The notes beneath the pieces were generated by a model. It saw only the letters and a program-made list of their open reading frames with translations, searched no databases and was not told the origin of the DNA. From contig JAACDL010000198.1 in the NCBI GenBank assembly GCA_009936765.1, positions 1 to 16,755 of the forward strand: 16,755 nt of DNA, read 5' to 3'. This document shows positions 8,901 through 14,338 of the stretch, one piece after another (position 1 is the stretch's first letter; the number at the start of each line of letters is the position of its first letter). The stretch comes from Methanobacteriota archaeon (GTDB taxonomy: Archaea; Thermoplasmatota; Poseidoniia; Poseidoniales; Poseidoniaceae). The position numbers and the translations under genes were made by a program.

Positions 8901-9441
8901 AGGAATTATCCAAATTTGGCTCCCTAAGGTTGTTAGAGGTGAATTGGAATCTATCGCGGGAGACTTAGATCGTATCAGAGGTAGATTCGTAGATACAATG
9001 GTATCTGCAGGGAAGTTAGATGAAGTTCTGACTCCAGAAGTTCTACAAGATATAGCATCAGGACTCATCAAAGATTTCTCGACATGGAAACCAATGGATC
9101 TACATCTTGAAGAAGAGTCCAACAATGAAACCATCAGAGAAGAGATGGAGAATTTCTATCTTGAACATACCGAAGTGTATGATGAAATAACTGCAATGAA
9201 GAGAGTTCATGGAGAACCTATGCGAACTGTAATTGGTGACAAAGACATCTATCCAGAACTTGCAGACAAGTCGTTGATGTGCTTAGCAACAGCAATGGCA
9301 GACAGGCCCCTTGGAGAACTTGGAAGCATTCTAATTGCAACAAGAGATTCAGATTTCACACTTGTAGCACGAGCAATAGAAGAGAAATTCGGTTTCGGCG
9401 TAATAGCCAACAGCCGAAACCTCAACACTTGGTTACGCTGA
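5983..9441 (+). CDS. Giant helical-repeat protein with C-terminal PIN nuclease domain
   Basis: Probably a cytoplasmic ribonuclease with a large helical scaffold; no named family recognised. The 1152-residue product has four parts. An N-terminal region holds a basic RS/RGR-rich patch (about 93-108, 'RSRRSPRGRRTSRG'). A long alpha-helical stretch (about 130-780) has Leu/Ala/Glu periodicity like a TPR or HEAT solenoid, with sequence such as 'LIHLAHAEQWSEAVALLEKEPAL'. A basic helical segment follows (about 785-850). A PIN domain (about 926-1152) carries D931 ('VIVDTNIL'), E987 ('VVRGELESI'), D1095 ('ELADKSLMCLATAM') and D1122 with D1124 ('IATRDSDF'). About 108 residues between the second and third acid is long for a PIN domain. 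The start is ATG 5983 (or 5986), with GAGGGG about 7 bases upstream; the frame stays open to 5815, but that part is antisense to the DUF4079-like gene. No antitoxin-like gene is adjacent, so VapBC is unlikely. Confidence 0.85.
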   Translation: MMDVWKDLSAGGSKEVRHSAHFGEVKMLQENNLASCLNSGMKENLPPATRQRIVTKTPEWRMLEKPWKSLLLIALNELQVPSDDDENSGPSPSMMRSRRSPRGRRTSRGASGPMEWLPEASDVLLDDGSPIAYRLAVLLIRKTLFADDWEETWDETVDDLRNTASTDGVHPVWSKMAESTPILAQFAAFPQSEVAEEEEDSYDLGASKIDPSNSKSLANTLSSLESNVTNATVKIALQKAKAQINGKKGLRDIAGLENLEGEASVVSALLNIHLGNDATDSLKELAKFDSELSESLTDLISLREGTAKDWNASRTLTGDDELSIARKKAAWQIMPEEASDLSSDELQEGLEIVSSTQQRETITWWKLAALVRESSSETALELLTSLSVESDADMAILMPLVKQLGEEAFAWLASQIDNLAEESLSEIITDDEISVTLRAAAARLMHDRGGSVGIDASIDLFTRGLDLTRLAQVLLVDEQRCADHPYATLLVAHLLPASSKGWDFETIRAARRNALSTVENAEVPGAFSPASRGLILMLDGAARSDDKWVVDTLDKNGIKAFNNCKQALKDGGDGLAHSKVLDTLAKSVEDANLSDVESRLFYAVIDTLRLNRASWLLQTGKSENVVTLLEGLLAGEVTAMPMMQAVRHLVLEYDIGLANLVSWFQENDPKSPWHTLARAAVHVSNDDELNAARDYRRAGDHEAFDYEHRILLHRKALIHLAHAEQWSEAVALLEKEPALKSALTRRFQLYLNVSHSASKKGKADEATRMLKNFVKRTEMVNQEDQQGNAQRVERVRHSEEELDLLRNYPNSHPRPLPRDPFAGRVKAAFNTLQRERRRNRHTHENRYAQAMLHDPTGEEIYEIALEASADKPLEGLMLLERAQNSGKFTVLDIKRLAAAEQALFATHRHNMPVKQRSYLRNLALSPLVIVDTNILMDELQHRISEKLGISAEASLDISGNGQFHRVLKHRADEGIIQIWLPKVVRGELESIAGDLDRIRGRFVDTMVSAGKLDEVLTPEVLQDIASGLIKDFSTWKPMDLHLEEESNNETIREEMENFYLEHTEVYDEITAMKRVHGEPMRTVIGDKDIYPELADKSLMCLATAMADRPLGELGSILIATRDSDFTLVARAIEEKFGFGVIANSRNLNTWLR

Positions 9442-9451
9442 TTAATCAGCG
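9436..9451. terminator. 16-base perfect palindrome at a convergent junction
   Basis: CGCTGATTAATCAGCG is perfectly self-complementary. It can fold as a 6-base stem with a TTAA loop on either strand. It contains the TGA stop of the PIN-domain gene and lies 12 bases before the stop of the isocitrate dehydrogenase gene on the other strand, so it could be a bidirectional transcript-end signal. A protein-binding site is the alternative. Confidence 0.4.
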
Positions 9452-9463
9452 ACTGATTTCCAA

Positions 9464-10699
9464 TCACATATTGGAGATAATAGCATCACCAAACGCTGAA
9501 CATGATAGTAGTTCAGCATCGTCCATTAGTCTTTCAAAGTCGTAAGTTACAGTCTTAGCAGAGATTGCACCTTCCACACCCTTTACAATTAAGTCAGCAG
9601 CTTCAACCCATCCCATGTGCCTTAGCATCATTTCAGCGGATAGGATTAGTGATCCAGGGTTGACTTTGTTTTGGCCTGCATATTTAGGTGCAGTACCGTG
9701 TGTAGCCTCAAAGATTGAGATTCCAGTATCGTAATTGATGTTAGCACCAGGCGCAATACCAATACCGCCAACTTGTGCTGCAAGAGCATCTGAAATGTAA
9801 TCTCCATTCAAGTTCATAGTTGCTAGAACTCCATACTCTGCCGGCCTAGTGATAATCTGTTGAAGCATAGCATCTGCAATTACGTCTTTGATAGTAATCG
9901 TGTTACCAGTATTAGGGTTAGTGAATGTGCACCATGGCCCTCCATCTAACTCAGTTGCTCCAAACTCATCTTTAGCAAGTTGGTATCCCCAATCTCTGAA
10001 TCCACCTTCTGTAAATTTCATGATGTTACCTTTGTGAACAAGAGTGACACTGTCTTTGTCATTGTCAACAGCGTACTGAATAGCAGCGCGTACAATTCTT
10101 GCAGTTCCTTCTTGACTGATTGGTTTGATTCCGATTCCGGAAGTATTTGGGAATCTAATCTTGTCAACTCCCATTTCATTGACTAGGAAATCAATTACCT
10201 TTGCAACTCCTTCGGAGCCTGCTTCCCATTCAATTCCTGCATAAACATCTTCGCTGTTTTCTCTGAAAATAATCATGTCTACATTTTCTGGAGACTTGAC
10301 AGGTGAAGGAGTTCCTTCATACCAGCGTACAGGTCTTACACATGAGTAAAGGTCGAGCTTCTGTCTTAGGGCCACATTCAGAGAGCGGATTCCTCCGCCA
10401 ACTGGAGTTGTTAGTGGTCCTTTAATGGAGACAAGTCCGGAGCGCATAGCATCTAGAGTTGCTTCAGGTAACCATTCACCGGTTTCGTTGAATGCCTTTT
10501 CCCCAGCGAGTGTTTCACTCCAAGTGATTGCTTTATCACCAGAGTAAGCCTTGGAAACTGCAGCATCTACAACTTCGATCATTACGGGAGTAATGTCTAC
10601 TCCAATTCCATCTCCTTCAATGTAGTATACAATTGGATTTTCTGGAACTACTAGTACTCCGTTTTCCATGGTTATAGGGTCGCCCGACATGATGCTCAT
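9464..10699 (-). CDS. icd: NADP-dependent isocitrate dehydrogenase
   Basis: Oxidatively decarboxylates isocitrate to 2-oxoglutarate, making NADPH, in the TCA cycle. The 411-residue product follows the well-known E. coli enzyme almost without gaps. Substrate-binding residues S106, N108, R112, R122 and R146 ('GGGIRSLNVALRQ', 'VRPVR', 'IFRENSEDVYAG') are present, as are catalytic Y153 and K223 and metal ligand D276. NADP rather than NAD use is indicated by K339-Y340 ('HGTAPKYAGQ') and Y386/R390 ('VTYDFERLM'), matching K344, Y345, Y391 and R395 of E. coli. S106 matches the serine phosphorylated by AceK in bacteria; no such kinase is seen here. ATG 10699 is used; ATG 10690 is equally possible. The closeness to bacterial enzymes suggests transfer from bacteria at some time. 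Confidence 0.97.
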   Translation of the reverse strand: MSIMSGDPITMENGVLVVPENPIVYYIEGDGIGVDITPVMIEVVDAAVSKAYSGDKAITWSETLAGEKAFNETGEWLPEATLDAMRSGLVSIKGPLTTPVGGGIRSLNVALRQKLDLYSCVRPVRWYEGTPSPVKSPENVDMIIFRENSEDVYAGIEWEAGSEGVAKVIDFLVNEMGVDKIRFPNTSGIGIKPISQEGTARIVRAAIQYAVDNDKDSVTLVHKGNIMKFTEGGFRDWGYQLAKDEFGATELDGGPWCTFTNPNTGNTITIKDVIADAMLQQIITRPAEYGVLATMNLNGDYISDALAAQVGGIGIAPGANINYDTGISIFEATHGTAPKYAGQNKVNPGSLILSAEMMLRHMGWVEAADLIVKGVEGAISAKTVTYDFERLMDDAELLSCSAFGDAIISNM

Positions 10700-10775
10700 T
10701 ACGGCCCAACTTGAGCCCCTTCATCAACACAGCGGTCAACGGTGGTTTCATCTCTGAAGGCCTGATGGGCCAAAT

Positions 10776-11162
10776 ATGCAAGGAAGAGTAGAGTGGACCG
10801 GCGGTAAAAATCTGATTGGCACTAACTCCAATGGCCAGAGTATAGAGATGGATTGGGACGATGGCCCAAGCCCTATGCAAATCACTCTTCAGATGGTGGG
10901 GGCATGCTCATTAGTCGATGTTGTAATCGGCCTCAAAGAGCGAGATTTTTCCAAAGTATGGGTGGAGATGGAATCAACTAGAGCAGAAGAGTCTCCTCGT
11001 TACTTCACTTCTATGCACATGGTTTACCATGTAGTTGGAGACGTTCCTCTGAAACTTGTTGAAAGAGTAGTACAAAAATCTCATGATAAGTATTGCAGTG
11101 TATCCCACAGTATCAGAGATGATTGTAAGATGACTTACGGCGTTGAAATTCACAGCGAGTGA
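10776..11162 (+). CDS. OsmC/Ohr-family thiol peroxidase-like protein
   Basis: Likely reduces organic hydroperoxides or related electrophiles using a reactive cysteine pair, in the cytoplasm. The 128-residue product has the family layout: an N-terminal beta segment with 'DWDDGPSPMQITLQMVGACSLVDVV' holding peroxidatic Cys44 at the start of the central helix, and 'HDKYCSVSHSI' holding resolving Cys107, 63 residues later as expected. A third cysteine (Cys117) lies near the end. Length is slightly short but normal for archaeal members; the sequence looks more like the OsmC-like (YhfA) branch than Ohr. It diverges from icd across 76 bases in which I see no good TATA box, and converges on the next gene with one base between stop codons. 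Confidence 0.9.
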   Translation: MQGRVEWTGGKNLIGTNSNGQSIEMDWDDGPSPMQITLQMVGACSLVDVVIGLKERDFSKVWVEMESTRAEESPRYFTSMHMVYHVVGDVPLKLVERVVQKSHDKYCSVSHSIRDDCKMTYGVEIHSE

Positions 11163-11164
11163 AT
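11148..11164. terminator. Inverted repeat over the OsmC stop codon
   Basis: ATTCAC (11148-11153) and GTGAAT (11159-11164) are 6-base arms around a 5-base loop. The repeat includes the OsmC-gene TGA and touches the stop codon of the gene on the other strand. A separate 10-base palindrome, ACGATATCGT, lies just beyond (11168-11177), inside the opposite gene. A shared transcript-end role is inferred. Confidence 0.3.
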
Positions 11165-12210
11165 CAAACGATATCGTGAACTATCCATGAACCATTTAGC
11201 GATGGTGCAGAGATACTGACTTCAGTTCCACTTGCAGTTAGTAATTGCCTAGGTAGAGTTTCCAATCCTGTAATCAGTAAACCGCCCAAAGCATCATGAA
11301 TCTTTACCCAACTGTCAGCAATGCCATCAGGAGCCGGAACTACCTCTGGCGAATCATTCACTTTGACAGAAGCCCACGGCCTTACTAATCCGGAATCACC
11401 AAGATCTACAATCATCGATAGGGTCATCGTATCTCCGTCGTAAGTAACCTCGGTTGATGATGGAACCAACTGGCAATTAGCAGGGAGTCCAGATAAACCT
11501 TCATCGCCTCTATCTCTTCTCATAGTGACTAATCTTCTAATCCAAGCAAGCAGGACGCTGTGAGAATAATTGATTGAACTAGTTGGCATTTCAGTATCTG
11601 CGCTTGAATCATTTTCCCATCCCCATTCGCATCCATCGGACTTGATTGGCAATAGGTTCGGCATCCAAGATAACTGGCTAGGATTGGCATCAGGGTGATT
11701 GATTGAAACAGAAGGAGTCCCATTACTGAATTGGGCTTCATTGCGAGTAACTATCCCTGGAACCGAAATCACCAGACCGAGAATTACAGCCAATGGGTCG
11801 AGTGCAGGAGGCCATCCGTTCAGAGGTTCAGCTTCTTCTTCCAGCCATACTCCAAGGGCTAAATCTTCACCAAGACCCAAACCTTCTGCAAATTGCAATG
11901 CTTCGAACCATGCTGTCTTGGAAAGACCAACATCCAATGCTGCTCTGCCCATCGACCTAGCTGCTGGAGCGAGGGTTTCTTTGTCACCCAATGCTTCTAG
12001 CCATTCGCGAAGAATTTGGTCTCCATCCCCAAAAGACCTCCTGTCGGTCTTGGAAATTTCTGCTAGCCAAGATTGCTCTTGTACGGATCTGACTTTGTCA
12101 CTAATACCCAACTGTTTCTGCAGTGTTTCGAGCATTATGGCGCCATCACGAGACAATGCGCCATCCGACCAAGCTAATGCTAAGCCATGCACGAAGGGAG
12201 TAGGAGCCAT
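11164..12210 (-). CDS. Unrecognised 348-residue protein
   Basis: No family recognised. Residues about 8-50 ('LALAWSDGALSRDGAIMLETLQKQLGIS') look like a small helical unit of the TerB/EF-hand-like kind: 'W-x-D-G-x-L' then two amphipathic helices. A helical region follows to about 130. A moderately hydrophobic stretch, 'LDPLAVILGLVISVPGIV' (about 138-155), may be a buried helix rather than a membrane span. After a D/N/S-rich linker, the C-terminal part (about 240-348) alternates hydrophobic and polar residues, as in beta strands. There is no signal peptide. It starts 3 bases after the stop of the upstream acidic gene on the same strand, so the two are almost certainly co-transcribed, and their helical units resemble each other. 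The stop lies one base from the OsmC gene's stop. Confidence 0.75.
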   Translation of the reverse strand: MAPTPFVHGLALAWSDGALSRDGAIMLETLQKQLGISDKVRSVQEQSWLAEISKTDRRSFGDGDQILREWLEALGDKETLAPAARSMGRAALDVGLSKTAWFEALQFAEGLGLGEDLALGVWLEEEAEPLNGWPPALDPLAVILGLVISVPGIVTRNEAQFSNGTPSVSINHPDANPSQLSWMPNLLPIKSDGCEWGWENDSSADTEMPTSSINYSHSVLLAWIRRLVTMRRDRGDEGLSGLPANCQLVPSSTEVTYDGDTMTLSMIVDLGDSGLVRPWASVKVNDSPEVVPAPDGIADSWVKIHDALGGLLITGLETLPRQLLTASGTEVSISAPSLNGSWIVHDIV

Positions 12211-12213
12211 GGA

Positions 12214-12618
12214 TTAACCTCCAATAATTTCTCTAACCAATTCTAGGTGTCTCTCGAAACTGAGTCCGAGTTCCCCTCTCTTACGAGCAAGTAATTCAAC
12301 TTCAGATGGGTCTAGAATATCGTCAACCCATACTGTTTCTAGAAGTAGTTTGTATGTTGCTTCAGAACTATTGTTTACGGCAGGAGCAGCAGCCTCTATG
12401 GCTGGCACATTGTCTTCTTCAAAAGATAATACGACCTCTTCCATTTCATCGTCTTCATCATCAGAAAACGCTGCAAGAAGATCATCTTGAGCATCAAACT
12501 GGTCAAGTGCAGAACCCCCGCTTTCTGGCGAAGGCCTGATGCCAATCTGGAGTTCTTCAAAGGGGTCGATTTCTTCCTCCTCTTCTTGTTGAATTTCATC
12601 GGTTTCAAATGGGTACAT
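12214..12618 (-). CDS. Acidic protein with a C-terminal TerB-like helical unit
   Basis: A 134-residue soluble protein of unknown function. The first two thirds (to about 90) are strongly acidic and low in complexity (runs of E and D, 'EEEEEIDPFEEL', 'DDEDDEMEEVV') and probably disordered. The last 45 residues ('LLLETVWVDDILDPSEVELLARKRGELGLSFERHLELVREI') form a compact helical unit like those in TerB-type proteins, with 'W-x-D-D-x-L' then paired helices. ATG 12618 is used; a TTG at 12627 would add three residues. It is the first gene of a two-gene unit with the 348-residue gene, 3 bases downstream. The acidic tail could mediate binding to a basic partner, but nothing in the sequence shows this. 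Confidence 0.75.
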   Translation of the reverse strand: MYPFETDEIQQEEEEEIDPFEELQIGIRPSPESGGSALDQFDAQDDLLAAFSDDEDDEMEEVVLSFEEDNVPAIEAAAPAVNNSSEATYKLLLETVWVDDILDPSEVELLARKRGELGLSFERHLELVREIIGG

Positions 12619-12695
12619 TTTGCTCAACTAAATTATCTCAAATCTCACATACTTATTGAAACCATGTATTGATGCATCCTATGGTCAAAGCCATT

Positions 12696-12716
12696 TACCA
12701 TGAAACTCTAATGGTA
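12696..12716. promoter_or_regulatory. Candidate operator/promoter of the membrane regulator gene
   Basis: TACCAT (12696-12701) and ATGGTA (12711-12716) form an inverted repeat whose right arm runs into a TATAA (12715-12719), 16-20 bases before the ATG at 12735. A second ACCAT/ATGGT pair lies upstream (12661-12665 and 12681-12685). Half-sites overlapping a TATA core before a DNA-binding protein gene fit autoregulation, but this is inference. Confidence 0.33.
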
Positions 12717-12734
12717 TAACTACACGGGATTATC

Positions 12735-13709
12735 ATGCTGAGTAGAGATGTCATCGGGTGGCGGTTGCTGGCCCTTACATTCATCACACTCGTCGCAGCT
12801 ACAATTCCTAATCTTGATTATATCGAGTCAGAGTGGAGAGATTCAATCGATTCCTCAAATGAAGTTGTTGGACAAGCAACAGATTATGTTAGTGAAGAGA
12901 GTTATGAACCCGAAGAGACTTCTAATAAATCAAAAGATAATTCATCTGAAGAAGATTTTGCAATTGAAACAGCCGATGACGAGGACACATCAGAGCCGGC
13001 AGGCGACTCGAGTGCTGAATCCGATGATTTGAGTAGCGAACCTTCTGCGCTCAAGACCGTTAGTCTTGAGCAACCCGAATGGATTCTACCTGCAACTCAA
13101 ATCATTGTTCTGACTATGATGGCAATCATGGCAGTTGGATTACTCACCTCGACAGCGACTGCAATTATGGCAAGTGAGGGCGCTAGATTTGCAATTCTTC
13201 TTGCAGTGATGGGTCCTCTACTAGCAATTACACAACGAGGCGAAGGAGGCATATTCACCCGTGGTCGTTTACTAGGGTTCATTGAAGCACATCCTGGAAT
13301 CCATTTCTCTGCGCTTAGGGATGCTTTAGAATTGGGCAACGGAGTAACGGCTCACCATCTTCAGATTTTAGAGAAGGAAGGGCGCGTGATATCATGGATG
13401 GATGGGCGCGTTAGGCGCTTTGCATCTTCAGGTGTGGACCAAACTCGCTTACAGGAAATTCAGAACCCAGTTACCGGTATGCAGATTGCGATTTTACAAG
13501 TTTTATCCGAAAGTGGAACACTCGGGATCCATACAGGGGAATTGAGAACCAAATTAGAAACCAGTCGTCAACTATTATCCTATCACATGAAACAATTGTC
13601 AGAAAGGAAATTTGTGAAATCATCAGGAAGAGGGCGCTCAATTAGGTGGAATCTATTGAAAGAAGGTCAGGAAAAGTTGGATAATTCAACGCATCTAAGA
13701 AATGTGTGA
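12735..13709 (+). CDS. Membrane-anchored regulator with two winged-helix domains
   Basis: Probably a membrane-bound transcription factor. The 324-residue product begins with a hydrophobic helix (about 9-24), then a long acidic Ser/Glu/Asp linker (about 30-112), a strong membrane helix (about 117-140) and a shorter hydrophobic stretch (about 150-166). Two ArsR/MarR-like winged-helix domains follow. The first, about 173-230, has 'IEAHPGIHFSALRDAL', 'VTAHHLQILEKEGRV' and a basic wing 'DGRVRRF'. The second, about 248-310, has 'TGELRTKLETSRQLLSYHMKQLSERKFV' and wing 'GRGRSIRW'. This layout is common in euryarchaea. With three membrane segments and a cytoplasmic N terminus the DNA-binding part would fall outside, so one segment may not span, or the first may be a signal peptide or enter in the opposite sense. 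The start is the first ATG; no Shine-Dalgarno site. It is coupled to the next gene by a TGATG overlap. Confidence 0.85.
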   Translation: MLSRDVIGWRLLALTFITLVAATIPNLDYIESEWRDSIDSSNEVVGQATDYVSEESYEPEETSNKSKDNSSEEDFAIETADDEDTSEPAGDSSAESDDLSSEPSALKTVSLEQPEWILPATQIIVLTMMAIMAVGLLTSTATAIMASEGARFAILLAVMGPLLAITQRGEGGIFTRGRLLGFIEAHPGIHFSALRDALELGNGVTAHHLQILEKEGRVISWMDGRVRRFASSGVDQTRLQEIQNPVTGMQIAILQVLSESGTLGIHTGELRTKLETSRQLLSYHMKQLSERKFVKSSGRGRSIRWNLLKEGQEKLDNSTHLRNV

Positions 13710-13747
13710 TGTTGAACATTCAAGTCAAGGGGCTTACAGGGCCACAT

Positions 13748-14338
13748 ATGAGGCGACTCATTACGGCCCTTCTACTCATTTCATTGCTTGGACAGATCCA
13801 AGCATTGCCAAATGGGATTGATGGAAGGGGCGATAACGGATGCATCTGTCACGGAGGCGCTGACGATTCAACATCAGTAACTCTCGAAGGCTTACCAGGC
13901 GAGTATAATTCATCTCAAGAATACAACATTACTCTAACAATCGAATCCCCTGTTGAGATGAATGATGTGCAAGGCGGATTTAGGATTATAATATCCGAAG
14001 GAGAGATTATTGGTGATGGTTGGCAACTAATGGACGGAGGATACACTCACTCTAGTGAAATCAATGACAGGCGTGTTTGGAATGCAGTTTGGGTTGCACC
14101 TGCTGAAGATGATGTTCTAGCGACTTTCATAATCTACGGAAATGCCGTTAATGGAGATGGTGCTGCTTCTAGTGAAGATGAGTGGAACTCACAATCATTA
14201 GCTGTTCCAGGACCTGAATACACGGGAGATGCCAGCCCAATCGAATTGTCAAATTCAGTATCGAATTCACAGAAAGCTATAGCGGTAATTGCATTACTGG
14301 GAGTTATCACTTTGACAGTAGTCGCAATAAGAGACTAA
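13748..14338 (+). CDS. Secreted, C-terminally anchored protein with CxCH motif (choice-of-anchor V/Reeler-like)
   Basis: A 196-residue surface protein of unknown function. From ATG 13748 there is a textbook signal peptide ('MRRLITALLLISLLGQIQA', cleavage near residue 19). Next come 'G-C32-I-C34-H35-G-G', a beta-rich domain with 'VTLEGLPGEYNSSQEYNITLTIESP' and 'GGFRIIISEGEI' (about 40-150), and a C-terminal membrane helix (about 176-194). The order (a CH-containing start, then 'LP..Y..G..Y.ltv') resembles the choice-of-anchor V/Reeler-like domain, in which a C-x-x-C-H usually occurs; here only one residue separates the cysteines. ATG 13709, overlapping the regulator's stop, is a possible longer start adding 13 residues before the signal peptide, and GTG 13706 is in the same frame. 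Coupling to the membrane regulator suggests a sensor or surface partner. The stop abuts the ftsZ stop with no spacer. Confidence 0.78.
   Translation: MRRLITALLLISLLGQIQALPNGIDGRGDNGCICHGGADDSTSVTLEGLPGEYNSSQEYNITLTIESPVEMNDVQGGFRIIISEGEIIGDGWQLMDGGYTHSSEINDRRVWNAVWVAPAEDDVLATFIIYGNAVNGDGAASSEDEWNSQSLAVPGPEYTGDASPIELSNSVSNSQKAIAVIALLGVITLTVVAIRD

Noticed and set aside
8755..9441. PIN domain as a VapC toxin
   Set aside because: It is fused to a very large helical protein and no small antitoxin gene is adjacent; the toxin reading has no support.
11699..12217. 172-codon open frame on the plus strand
   Set aside because: Antisense shadow of the 348-residue gene; Ser/Pro/Asn-rich with no domain, while the minus-strand frame has sensible composition and operon spacing.
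13838..13855. C-I-C-H as a standard heme c attachment site
   Set aside because: The standard motif is C-x-x-C-H; here one residue is missing between the cysteines and no cytochrome maturation gene is nearby.
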